A stretch of DNA of 64,000 bases from Pseudocolwellia agarivorans (lineage in GTDB: Bacteria > Pseudomonadota > Gammaproteobacteria > Enterobacterales > Alteromonadaceae): NCBI RefSeq assembly GCF_002000085.1, contig NZ_MUZU01000016.1, forward strand, positions 1 through 64,000, given 5' to 3'. Under the pieces are notes generated by a model. That model was not told the DNA's origin. It ran no database searches and was given only the letters and a program-made list of their open reading frames with translations. The position numbers and the translations under genes are program-made. Numbering within the stretch: the first letter of the stretch is position 1; every line of letters begins with the position of its first letter. Shown here one piece after another: positions 46,161 to 55,475 of this stretch.

Positions 46161-46223
46161 CATCTAGTTTATTAAGCACAAGGCTTTAGGTATAATGCGC
46201 TCGCTATTAACCTGAGACCATTT

Positions 46224-47150
46224 ATGAACGCTTTACCTACAACACCTGAAGTATCAGTTAAAAAACTAACATCCGAGCAAGCCTTACAACTATCTAAGCT
46301 AGAAAAACGCTTACGACGCAATGTGGGTCAAGCTATCGCTGAATACAATATGATTGAAGATGGCGATAAAGTTATGGTGTGTTTATCGGGAGGTAAAGAC
46401 TCTTTTTCAATGCTGGATATTCTGCTTAAATTACAAAAAGCAGCCCCTATTCAATTCGAAATCGTGGCGGTTAATTTAGATCAAAAGCAACCGGGCTTCC
46501 CTGAACATATTCTTCCTGAATATCTTGAATCGTTAAATATTCCTTATTACATAGTTGATAAAGATACTTATTCTGTTGTTAAAGAAAAAATTTCTGAAGG
46601 AAAAACCACTTGTGGTTTATGCTCACGCTTACGCAGAGGAACTTTATATTCATTTGCTGAAAAAATAGGAGCCACTAAAATAGCACTTGGCCATCATATG
46701 GACGATATCGTTGAAACCATGTTTCTTAATATGTTTTATGGTGCAAAACTAAAGTCTATGCCGCCAAAACTTCGCTCTGACGATGGCAGAAATATTGTGA
46801 TTAGGCCTTTAGCTCACTGTAGAGAGCAAGATATTTTAGATTATTCTAACTTTCAACACTATCCTATCATTCCTTGTAACTTGTGCGGTTCGCAAGAAAA
46901 CCTTCAAAGACAAAATATTAAAGCCATGCTTAACGCGTGGGATAAGCAAACACCAGGACGTGTTCAAAATATATTTAAATCACTCAAAAATGTAAGTTTA
47001 AGTCAATTAGCAGATACTGATTTATTCGACTTTTCAAACCTTGCCATAGATAGAACTGAAAAAAGAAAAGCATATGAGTTTTCTGATGAAGTTGTATCAT
47101 CCACCAACATAGATGAAAGCCAATTTATTAATATTACCAATATCTCGTAA
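46224..47150 (+). CDS. ttcA: tRNA 2-thiocytidine(32) synthetase TtcA
   Basis: 308 residues, PP-loop ATPase ([15 protein letters not shown]) that thiolates cytidine 32 of tRNA using an iron-sulfur cluster. The cluster cysteines appear in [12 protein letters not shown] and [22 protein letters not shown] is the family motif. Length is like that of E. coli TtcA (311). The order fnr-uspE-ttcA is conserved in related genera. Confidence 0.95.
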   Translation: MNALPTTPEVSVKKLTSEQALQLSKLEKRLRRNVGQAIAEYNMIEDGDKVMVCLSGGKDSFSMLDILLKLQKAAPIQFEIVAVNLDQKQPGFPEHILPEYLESLNIPYYIVDKDTYSVVKEKISEGKTTCGLCSRLRRGTLYSFAEKIGATKIALGHHMDDIVETMFLNMFYGAKLKSMPPKLRSDDGRNIVIRPLAHCREQDILDYSNFQHYPIIPCNLCGSQENLQRQNIKAMLNAWDKQTPGRVQNIFKSLKNVSLSQLADTDLFDFSNLAIDRTEKRKAYEFSDEVVSSTNIDESQFINITNIS

Positions 47151-47226
47151 TATAATATTAATGACAAAATAACTTCACTAAATGGCATCATCACCCTCAA
47201 CTTATATGATAAGCATCATATTACTC

Positions 47227-47254
47227 AGGCAAGTTTTCATTTAACAACTTGCCT
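47227..47254 (+). terminator. Terminator after ttcA
   Basis: AGGCAAGTT (47227-47235) pairs with AACTTGCCT (47246-47254), 76 bases beyond the ttcA stop. The T run is weak. Between here and 47488 the sequence is AT-rich and featureless. Confidence 0.7.
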
Positions 47255-47488
47255 TAGCTCATTTTATAAAACAATAAATTATATCTCCTAGCCTTTAATG
47301 AACACTTAAATAAAACACTAGAAAAATTCAAATAACACATTGATTTAAAATACAAATAAACAAAAAAAATCACAATCCTCTCTTATTTAAATAATAAAAA
47401 TATGGTTTTTAGCATTTAAATAAATTGTAAATAATTTAGGTGTTAATTATTTACAACATAAAACACTTGTAAGACAACATACTATGAG

Positions 47489-47558
47489 ATATCTTTAATT
47501 TGAAAGATATACAATAAATATCTTTAGTATGAATAACTAATTATGACTATCGGGGGAG
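47489..47558 (+). promoter_or_regulatory. Leader of the TonB receptor gene with hairpin and strong ribosome site
   Basis: The 418-base gap before the receptor ends with ATATCTTT (47489-47496) inverted as AAAGATAT (47503-47510), then a further AATATCTTT copy, and GGGGGAG at 47552-47558, a strong ribosome-binding site ten bases before the ATG. The inverted repeat may be an operator. A similar GGGGGAG precedes the other large TonB receptor of the window. Confidence 0.45.
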
Positions 47559-47568
47559 ATAATTAAAA

Positions 47569-50508
47569 ATGATGAACTCAATTCAATTTAAAAAGAAAAA
47601 AACAGCAATAGCAGTTTTAGCAATACTTTCACCATTAATGACTAACTTAGCTTACGCAGAAGAAAAAGCTAAACAAGAAACAGAAGTTATTGTAGTAACA
47701 GGTATCAAGGGCTCATTGGTACAGTCACTAAATAATAAAAGATTTAGTGAATCAGTTTATGACGGCATTTCAGCGGAAGATATTGGTAAATTTCCTGATC
47801 AAAACGTTGCAGAGTCTCTACAACGTATTACTGGTGTATCAATAGATAGAAGTTCAGGTGAAGGGACTACGGTATCCATCCGTGGCTTTGGTCCTGAATT
47901 TAACACTGTTACTTTAAATAATCGTACAGTACCTACAGATAATGGTGGTCGAGGCTTCTCTTTTGATTTGCTCGCATCAGAACTTATTAGTGGTGCCGAT
48001 GTTTATAAAACCTCTCAAGCTTCAAGAGTCGAAGGTAGCATTGGTGGTTTGGTAAACGTTAAAACAGCTCGACCTTTTGATTTAGACGGATTTAAAGCTG
48101 TTGGTTCTATAAAAGGCGTACACGATACACTTGTAAGCGATACTAGCCCTTCTGCATCACTTTTTATTGGGCAAAACTTTGATGATAAGTTTGGTTTACT
48201 TGCATCTTTTAGTTACCTGCAACGTGATGCTCGTGCTGATAGTATAAGTGTTGGAGGATGGCGCGAAGACACAGTAATAACATCGAATGATCCTGCTGAC
48301 TCTGCAAATAAAATACAGGCTTACAGACCACAATCAGCCGAGCAAGTATTAGAAACACAAGATCGTGAACGAATAGGAGCAACCTTAACGGCACAATGGT
48401 CTCCAGTAGATGACGTATTAGTTACGGGTGATTTTTTATATTCAGCATTAGAAGTCGAAGATCGTAATTCGAGCTTATCTCGTTGGTTTTCTAACCCTAT
48501 TTTCAACGCTAATGTAGACGAAAATGGTACCGTTAATTCTCTAAGTCGAGTACCTAAACCACTTGTATCTCAAGGTGTATTCCAATTATGGGAAAATGGA
48601 AACAGACTTGGGACCGGTCAATGGAATAGTTCCAGTCAAAACTCTGATAGCCGTGATGTTGAAACGACTACATTAGGTATCAATGTTGAATGGAATGTAG
48701 ATGATAACCTTGTCATAGAGCTCGACGCGCATAAGTCATCAACGTCAGGTCGTTCAGGTAATAATGCACGCGTAGCACTATCAAACCCTACCCAAGACGT
48801 GACTAATTTTGCTTTAAGCGATGATGGCTTCCAATGGAATGGACCAGAAAAAGACTTTATTGGTAATCCTAGTGATTATTATCCAAATAATGTTCAGTTT
48901 ACCTCTGATGACAGAGATGATGATATCACTGAAGTAAAATTAGATGCTCATTGGCAACTAGATGATATGGGTATTTTAGACTCAATCAAAACAGGTTTTT
49001 CTTATTCTGACCGAGAAAAAATTGCCAATAATGGTGAAACCTCATGGGGAACTGTAGTTACAGCTTTTAACGGCTTCAGATACAATCCTCCGGCAAGTGT
49101 TTTATCTTTAACATCACCTAAAGGTGGATTTTTATCGGATTATGGTGGATTAGTTAACAACTTTTATACTTACGATGTTCAAGATTTAGTTGATTTTTTA
49201 TCAGATCCAAATGGTGGAGTTCGTGAACAAGCAGTTAATGTTGGCCATCAGATCATTAATAATTTCGAAAATGGTGATCCTACCTATTCAACGCTCGCAG
49301 AAGCGCAAACAGCGGCAGATGCTGCAACAGCTAATGCACTCGCTAAAATAGATGCCGCACAAGCATTTATGCCTGAAGGCCAGTCAGGTAACTCTCTTGG
49401 TATTTTTTCTCCGTTACATAGAGTCGATAAATCTTGGCGTGTAGGCGAAGAGACTATTGCGTATTATCTTGAAGCAAATTTAGTAGGCGAAGCTTGGTCG
49501 GGTAATGTTGGCGTTCGATACGTAGAAACAGAAACCACTTCATTCGGTAACGGTACTGAAATAGTAAATATTACATACAATAGTGCTATTGGTGATGGTC
49601 CTTTAAATACTGCATCAGGTAAAGATATCTCAGCTAACGCAAAATACGATAAATTTTTACCTAGCTTGAATTTTCGATGGAATGTAAGTGAAGATATTGT
49701 AGCTCGAATGGGTTGGTCACAAACTCTAACACGTCCACAGTTATCGCAACTAACACCTAACCAAGACTACAAAGGAAAAGAAACAGCGAACTCACAAGGC
49801 ATACCAGAGTTTGACGGTACAATTACGGGGTCAAATGTTGAATTAAAACCTTATCTAGCCACTAACTTTGATTTATCACTTGAATATTATTATGCAGATG
49901 ACAGCACTATTGCATTAGCATATTTTAACAAGTCGATTAAAGATTGGATTGCCCAAGGTAACTCTCAAAGAACCTTATCTTTACCTTATATAGTTGATGG
50001 TGTTTCTCAAGGTAATAAAGATTTTGTTTTTGATGCGTCACTCCCTATTAATGTTGAAGATTCTGATGCTACAGGTATTGAACTTTCAGTGTTACACGCA
50101 TTTGATAATGGTTTTGGTGTTCAAGCTAACTATACATATATGGATAGTGACTCTGAAGCAGTTCCTGGTGAAGAAGTTCAAGGGGCTTTAACAGGGTTGT
50201 CTAAAAATGCTTATAACGTTATTGCCTTTTATGAAGAAGGTGATATTCAAGCACGTATAGCTTACAACTGGCGTAGTGAATACCTGTCTTGTACATCTTG
50301 TTTACGTGGAGAGCCTATAACTGTTGAAGATTATGGCCAACTTGATATGTCAGCAAGTTATACCATCAATGAAAACTTTGAAGTATTTGTTGAAGGCGTC
50401 AATGTAACTGACGAAGATAGAAGAGAATATAGTCGTTTTTCATCTAGATTCGTATCATTACAAGATACTGGTGCTCGATTCTCTGTGGGTCTAAGAGGAC
50501 AGTTCTAG
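47569..50508 (+). CDS. TonB-dependent receptor, glycan-type
   Basis: 979-residue outer-membrane receptor. A signal peptide ends near NLAYA-EE; the TonB box region reads TEVIVVTGIKG. The plug includes ISAEDIGKFPDQNVAESLQRITGVSI, the usual opening of the Caulobacter/Xanthomonas-type receptors that take up glycan oligomers. The barrel ends in GLRGQF with terminal Phe. It is followed by SapC and a halogenase, a trio repeated in many Alteromonadales. Substrate unknown. Confidence 0.92.
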   Translation: MMNSIQFKKKKTAIAVLAILSPLMTNLAYAEEKAKQETEVIVVTGIKGSLVQSLNNKRFSESVYDGISAEDIGKFPDQNVAESLQRITGVSIDRSSGEGTTVSIRGFGPEFNTVTLNNRTVPTDNGGRGFSFDLLASELISGADVYKTSQASRVEGSIGGLVNVKTARPFDLDGFKAVGSIKGVHDTLVSDTSPSASLFIGQNFDDKFGLLASFSYLQRDARADSISVGGWREDTVITSNDPADSANKIQAYRPQSAEQVLETQDRERIGATLTAQWSPVDDVLVTGDFLYSALEVEDRNSSLSRWFSNPIFNANVDENGTVNSLSRVPKPLVSQGVFQLWENGNRLGTGQWNSSSQNSDSRDVETTTLGINVEWNVDDNLVIELDAHKSSTSGRSGNNARVALSNPTQDVTNFALSDDGFQWNGPEKDFIGNPSDYYPNNVQFTSDDRDDDITEVKLDAHWQLDDMGILDSIKTGFSYSDREKIANNGETSWGTVVTAFNGFRYNPPASVLSLTSPKGGFLSDYGGLVNNFYTYDVQDLVDFLSDPNGGVREQAVNVGHQIINNFENGDPTYSTLAEAQTAADAATANALAKIDAAQAFMPEGQSGNSLGIFSPLHRVDKSWRVGEETIAYYLEANLVGEAWSGNVGVRYVETETTSFGNGTEIVNITYNSAIGDGPLNTASGKDISANAKYDKFLPSLNFRWNVSEDIVARMGWSQTLTRPQLSQLTPNQDYKGKETANSQGIPEFDGTITGSNVELKPYLATNFDLSLEYYYADDSTIALAYFNKSIKDWIAQGNSQRTLSLPYIVDGVSQGNKDFVFDASLPINVEDSDATGIELSVLHAFDNGFGVQANYTYMDSDSEAVPGEEVQGALTGLSKNAYNVIAFYEEGDIQARIAYNWRSEYLSCTSCLRGEPITVEDYGQLDMSASYTINENFEVFVEGVNVTDEDRREYSRFSSRFVSLQDTGARFSVGLRGQF

Positions 50509-50523
50509 TATAACTTTAGTATT

Positions 50524-50554
50524 CAAGGTAACTAGTATTTTACTAGTTACCTTG
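50524..50554 (+). terminator. Terminator after the TonB receptor
   Basis: CAAGGTAACTAGTA and TACTAGTTACCTTG form a 14-base-pair stem with a three-base loop. T-rich sequence follows. It should weaken readthrough to sapC. Confidence 0.85.
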
Positions 50555-50631
50555 TATTTATCGTTTCCCTCCCCCCTATTCAATACCGTAAAAATAAGTT
50601 TCAGGATAGGCATAAAATAATAGGGCTTTTT

Positions 50632-51360
50632 ATGAACTCCCCTTCTATAAAATTAAGCAATAATCAATTCGTATATTTAAATAAGCAGTCACATGGCAAT
50701 ATTCGATTTACTCCCCAAATAAATATCGATGTACTAAAAAAAGAACAAATAGTTCCTTTAGTTATTAATGAATTTATTCCAGTTGCGACACAAAACCCGA
50801 TTGTGTTTGTTAAAGACAATCAAACAGGACAATTTCGTGCCGTTGCTCTTTATGGATTAAAGTCAGAGCAAAATTTGATGATAAAAAATGACACGTGGCA
50901 ATCTATTTATTTACCTAAAGCTGTTCGTAATAAATACTTCAAATTAATTGAAAATACAGAATCCGCAGGTGAATACCTATTAACTTGTAGAATAGACGAC
51001 CCCGCTTTTAATCAAAAAGATGGTGAGCCTTTATTTGAACAAAATGGTAAAGAAAGCCCTTTTCTTAAAAAAATTCAAGAAGACCTACTCAGCTATTTAC
51101 ATCAGCAAGAAATAACTCAGCACTTTTTTACCCTTTTATTAGAACTTGAGTTACTCACTCCTCAAAGCTTATCTGTTGAAACACCACAAAAAACTTACAA
51201 CATTGATGGTGTCTATTTAATTGATGAAAACCGTTTAAATACATTAGCTGATAAAGACACCATAAAGCTAAAGCAGGCAAATATGTTACCTGCTATTTAT
51301 GCGCATATAGTATCAAAAGCGCATATATTAACCTTAGCTTCACGCGCAAATGAATTATAG
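50632..51360 (+). CDS. SapC-family protein
   Basis: 242-residue SapC-family protein with RFTPQINIDVLKKEQIVPLVINEF and the ALYGLKSEQNLMI segment. SapC was named from S-layer loci; in Alteromonadales and Caulobacter it usually sits between a TonB receptor and a tryptophan-halogenase-like gene. There is no signal peptide, so it is cytoplasmic. Function is unknown. The halogenase gene follows after 11 bases. Confidence 0.83.
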   Translation: MNSPSIKLSNNQFVYLNKQSHGNIRFTPQINIDVLKKEQIVPLVINEFIPVATQNPIVFVKDNQTGQFRAVALYGLKSEQNLMIKNDTWQSIYLPKAVRNKYFKLIENTESAGEYLLTCRIDDPAFNQKDGEPLFEQNGKESPFLKKIQEDLLSYLHQQEITQHFFTLLLELELLTPQSLSVETPQKTYNIDGVYLIDENRLNTLADKDTIKLKQANMLPAIYAHIVSKAHILTLASRANEL

Positions 51361-51371
51361 GTTATTCCCTA

Positions 51372-52961
51372 ATGACAGATACATCAATGCCCTTAACTAA
51401 TACGGTAAAACGTATCATTATAGTAGGAGGAGGTACTGCTGGGTGGCTTACAGCATGTCATTTAGGACATAAACTTCAACAGGATGGAAACCTAAACCAA
51501 GAAATAATACTTATTGAGTCTCCAAATATTCCTACAATAGGTGTAGGTGAAGGAACAGTGCCCAGTATCGTAGCAAGTCTCAATAAATTAGGAATAAAAG
51601 AAGCCGATTTAATTCAGTGTGCCGATGCCACCTTTAAACAAAGTGTAAAGTTTGTTGATTGGAAAAAAAAGGAGAGTAATGAATCTCATTATTATCATCA
51701 TGTTTTTGACCATCCAAATAGCGACAAAGAAGCTTTAATCCGTCAATGGGTGAGTAATAAAAATATAAACAACTCATTTGTCGATATGATAAGCAATCAA
51801 GGGCAAGTTTGCGATCAACATTTAGCTCCAAAATTAATTACAACGCCTGAATTTAAAGGGGCTATGGGCTATGCCTATCATTTCGATGCAATAAAGCTCG
51901 CAGGATTATTAACTAAACATGCAACCAGTAAATTCAATGTTAAGCATATAAAATCTGAACTAGTTGATACGAAATTCTCTGATAATGGCTATATACGCTC
52001 AATTACATTGAAAAATAAACAAGCATTAGATGCTGATTTATTTATAGATTGTACCGGATTTTCATCTCTATTATTGGGAGAAAAATTACAAGTAGAATTT
52101 ATTGATAAGCAATCTATCTTGTTTACTGATCGTGCTATAACGACGCAAATCCCCACGAATAGCCTATTAAATAGTATCCCAAGTTGCACGCTTGCTACGG
52201 CTAAAAGTGCTGGCTGGATATGGGATATAGGACTTTCAAATCGTAGGGGCATAGGCTATGTTTATTCAAGCTCACATACAAGCAAGCAACAGGCTCAAGA
52301 TGATTTTTTATCTTATCTTCGCCCTTCATTATCCCAGAAAATAGAAGATGTTGAGTTTAGAGAAATTGAATTTAAAGTAGGTTATCGTAAATTTGCCTGG
52401 AGTAAAAATTGTGTCGCTATTGGATTATCACAAGGCTTTGTAGAACCGTTAGAAGCGACGGGAATTTTAATGATAGACGATGCGGCTAAAGCTTTATGTG
52501 AACTATTACCCACACATGTTAACCAGTATGAAATAGCAGCTAAAAAATACAACAAAATTATACGTTATCAATGGGACCGAATAATTGACTTTATAAAACT
52601 CCATTATTATTTATCAGATAGAGATGACAATGACTTTTGGCGACAAAACAAACAACACGACACAATGCCTGAAAGCTTATTAGAAATGTTAACTTTATGG
52701 GATACAAGAATACCCAGTGAGTATGATTTTAGTAGTCGTCATGAAGTTTTTTACCGTATAAATTACCTTTATATTTTATATGGAATGGGTAAACGCCCTA
52801 AAAATTTAGTTTTTAACGATAAACAAAGCGCTGAAATAGAAAGGAAAATTATAGAAATTGAAAAGAATTTACTTTTGCAGCGAGAATATTTATTTAACCA
52901 GCTAGAATCAAATAACTTACTTATCAGCAAGATCAAAAAATACGGTTTACAGCGTATATAA
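51372..52961 (+). CDS. Flavin-dependent tryptophan-halogenase family protein
   Basis: 529 residues. FAD-binding GGGTAGW lies near 19-25, and the second motif GVGEGTVPS follows. Around residue 280 the family WxWxIP motif appears as WIWDIG, with Gly instead of Pro. The catalytic lysine is plausibly in FKQSVKFVDWKKK. Relatives in TonB-receptor loci are common, and their substrates are usually unknown; at least some may not halogenate tryptophan. It forms an operon with SapC. Confidence 0.88.
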   Translation: MTDTSMPLTNTVKRIIIVGGGTAGWLTACHLGHKLQQDGNLNQEIILIESPNIPTIGVGEGTVPSIVASLNKLGIKEADLIQCADATFKQSVKFVDWKKKESNESHYYHHVFDHPNSDKEALIRQWVSNKNINNSFVDMISNQGQVCDQHLAPKLITTPEFKGAMGYAYHFDAIKLAGLLTKHATSKFNVKHIKSELVDTKFSDNGYIRSITLKNKQALDADLFIDCTGFSSLLLGEKLQVEFIDKQSILFTDRAITTQIPTNSLLNSIPSCTLATAKSAGWIWDIGLSNRRGIGYVYSSSHTSKQQAQDDFLSYLRPSLSQKIEDVEFREIEFKVGYRKFAWSKNCVAIGLSQGFVEPLEATGILMIDDAAKALCELLPTHVNQYEIAAKKYNKIIRYQWDRIIDFIKLHYYLSDRDDNDFWRQNKQHDTMPESLLEMLTLWDTRIPSEYDFSSRHEVFYRINYLYILYGMGKRPKNLVFNDKQSAEIERKIIEIEKNLLLQREYLFNQLESNNLLISKIKKYGLQRI

Positions 52962-52965
52962 CCCG

Positions 52966-53050
52966 AATTAGGGTTATATACCCTTTATCATTCAAGATAC
53001 GAGGTTCAGTGTGAACTAAAAATACCATTTAACTTGATACCCTAGCAGTA
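52966..53050. repeat. Second, short copy of the dispersed repeat after the halogenase
   Basis: TATATACCCTTTATCATTCAAG (from 52974) matches the left part of the element at 44826-44985 except for a few bases. It continues with a GAGGTTCAG stretch, then diverges. An AGGGT-TATAT-ACCCT palindrome precedes it and could serve as a terminator for the halogenase gene. Confidence 0.5.
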
Positions 53051-53125
53051 TTCCCATATTTAATTTAAAAAAAAATCCTTTTATTTATCATCGTAATAAA
53101 AGTGAATATATACTTAAAAATAAAT

Positions 53126-53152
53126 GAGATGGCTAATCAATCAAGCCATCTC
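53126..53152. terminator. Hairpin between halogenase and acetylesterase genes
   Basis: GAGATGGCT (53126-53134) pairs with AGCCATCTC (53144-53152) over a nine-base loop. It lies between two convergent genes. Confidence 0.75.
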
Positions 53153-53191
53153 AAAGATTATATTATAGTCATCAATCTAAAATATAATAAA

Positions 53192-55111
53192 TTATTTATA
53201 TATATTTAATCTAAAAGGCACCGCTGGAAACCCTTCTACATTATATAAATTAGCATTAGAATTATCAGCCCATGCATAACGAACAAAAACAGGTTTGCTA
53301 ATTGATGATGCCGTTAATTCTATAGTGGAGCCGTTAATCACTGCCTTAGCATTAACAAACTTTGCATCGCTTCCTGCTAACTCAAAACCTAAAATTTCAC
53401 CTTCAGCATAAAGACCAGCACCTATGTCTTTAAAAGAAACAAACATTTTATTTTTATTGGCTTTAACTTTAGTTGCAACAGGCCCTGAATATACCGAAAG
53501 ATCATTGTAAACAACTCCTTTTACTGCCGAGTAAAAGCGCTTAGCCGCTGTTTGTTTATCTCTAGGGTGAATATCAAATTCTTCACCTGCATCAATCAGG
53601 GTAACCATAGCCGTTAACGGAAGCGAAAGGGCTTGAAATTGAGCTTCTCTTAATAAAGCCCAATCACTCTCTGTTGGTTGATCATGCTTTTCGTTCATCC
53701 CAGCTAACTGAGCAAAAACAAAAGGTAATTCAGGCTGCTTCCAACGTGCTCTCCACGACTCGATCAATGTTTTAAAAAGTACGTCATAATACTGATTAGC
53801 ACCTACATTACTTTCACCTTGATACCATAAAACACTAGTTAAAGGATAATTAATAAGGGGATGGATCATTGCGTTATATAAAACCCCTTCATTTCTTTGT
53901 AAGCTTATTGGTTGTGGCATGCTACCTTCAAGAGTTGAATTAACACGCCAAGCACCATCAAGTAATATTTTTTCTCCGTTATATTCAAAATACATTTCGT
54001 TAGCTTTGCCAATACGTACTTTATTAGCCCAAGTACTTAATAGTCTAACGGCAACGGTATTCTTCCCTTTTTTAAATAAAGAGGCATCAATTTTTAATGG
54101 CAAGTACTGATCTGTCGACTTTTTTTGTCCTGCTAATGTATCGTTTACATAAACTTGAACAACCTGCGGAAAGTTTCCTAACGAAAATAAAACCTTGTCT
54201 GATGAAGTTCCTGATTTCGGTAAGTTAATTTGTTTTCTGGCCCACACGGTGTCGTTATAGATCAAACTGTTAGGCAGTGTAACTTCTGTCCACATTGAAT
54301 CATTATATGTTTCAGAAGCTACCTTAAGCTTTTCTACTGAATTAACAGAGCTAACAAATGCAGACTTTGCTTTAACTAAACGACTTTGTTTTTCAACTAT
54401 ATTTTCCCAATCTCTACTTTTATCCTGTACTCGAAGTGCGCCATCACGATACGCAGAAAGCGATAATAAAGCATCTGCAGGTGTCCAAGCTTCAGCAGGA
54501 GTACCTCCCCAAGTAGCATCAATAATACCAATAGGGATATTTTTATCTAAATGTAACTCTCGCGCCATTAACCACGCTATAGCAGAAAACTTATGTGCTA
54601 CTTCTGGAGAAGCAACCATCCATTGCGTTTGTTCTATTTTAGACAATGGCTCAAAACTATATTTATTAGGAACATCATAATAACGAATTAAAGGATAGTG
54701 ACTATTTTCAACCTCTTCTTCCCAATTATTAATCTTAAACATTAGCTTCCACTCCATATTAGATTGCCCTGAAGCTAGAAAGACATCGCCAAAATAAATA
54801 TCTTTTACATCAATATTATTATTTCCCATTACATTCAGAATAAAAGGTCCGCCCGCTTTTTGGGCCGGTATTTCGGCTTTAAACCCACCAAAGCCGTCAT
54901 AATTTACTGTAAGGTTTTTATGGTTGAATTGAATTTTTATTTGTTCACTTTTGTCAATCCACCCTCTTACTTCTATAACTTTCCCCCTTTGCATCACCAT
55001 GTGATCTTTAAACAAAGGGGCTAATTCAACCGCAAAAACTTGCCAAGAAGAACAAAATAATAATGCGATCATTAAACGCTTAATTCCACCTTGATACTTA
55101 TTCATATCCAT
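53192..55111 (-). CDS. Sialate O-acetylesterase-like carbohydrate esterase (SASA)
   Basis: 639 residues with a signal peptide (LMIALLFCSSWQVFA). The SASA domain has the nucleophile motif LASGQSNMEW (Ser) and a catalytic late Asp/His pair (DIHPRDKQ). A beta-sandwich insert lies near residues 250-400 (ARKQINLPKSGTSSDKVLFS). It removes acetyl groups from glycans. It is downstream of the TonB receptor and lipoprotein, so it fits a polysaccharide utilisation locus. A second start ATG lies two codons later. Confidence 0.9.
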   Translation of the reverse strand: MDMNKYQGGIKRLMIALLFCSSWQVFAVELAPLFKDHMVMQRGKVIEVRGWIDKSEQIKIQFNHKNLTVNYDGFGGFKAEIPAQKAGGPFILNVMGNNNIDVKDIYFGDVFLASGQSNMEWKLMFKINNWEEEVENSHYPLIRYYDVPNKYSFEPLSKIEQTQWMVASPEVAHKFSAIAWLMARELHLDKNIPIGIIDATWGGTPAEAWTPADALLSLSAYRDGALRVQDKSRDWENIVEKQSRLVKAKSAFVSSVNSVEKLKVASETYNDSMWTEVTLPNSLIYNDTVWARKQINLPKSGTSSDKVLFSLGNFPQVVQVYVNDTLAGQKKSTDQYLPLKIDASLFKKGKNTVAVRLLSTWANKVRIGKANEMYFEYNGEKILLDGAWRVNSTLEGSMPQPISLQRNEGVLYNAMIHPLINYPLTSVLWYQGESNVGANQYYDVLFKTLIESWRARWKQPELPFVFAQLAGMNEKHDQPTESDWALLREAQFQALSLPLTAMVTLIDAGEEFDIHPRDKQTAAKRFYSAVKGVVYNDLSVYSGPVATKVKANKNKMFVSFKDIGAGLYAEGEILGFELAGSDAKFVNAKAVINGSTIELTASSISKPVFVRYAWADNSNANLYNVEGFPAVPFRLNIYK

Positions 55112-55475
55112 TAAAATCCTATTAGATGAGCCTGAACTATTCAGGCCTGCTTTTAATATTCGTTGTACTAATAGTTCATCTCGGCTTTATTAATTTCAAT
55201 CTAAAAACTGACAATACCCCAATATATCAAACTCAATAAAAAGAATGATTAAGTCATAATGGTTAATATTGATAAATAAGAATAGAAATGAATAGATTGA
55301 TTTAAAAAGCGATAAATTATTAGAGATAGTATATAGAAGATATGACACAAGAATCCGTTCCTGAATATCATATGAAATGCATGTTAACTAGAATAATAAG
55401 GCAGCTAGACCAACATTCGATTTAGTTGCCTTTTGCCCTTGATAGACAATTTAAACTCGTCGTTATATTTCTGAC
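55112..55475. other. Gap between acetylesterase and lipoprotein genes
   Basis: 364 bases without a gene. A terminator-like hairpin (AAGGCAACTA with TAGCTGCCTT on the minus strand, about 55407-55440) ends the lipoprotein transcript, and GCCTGAA (55130-55136) with TTCAGGC (55140-55146) forms a small stem just upstream of the acetylesterase start. The latter gene may therefore have its own promoter. Confidence 0.6.
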
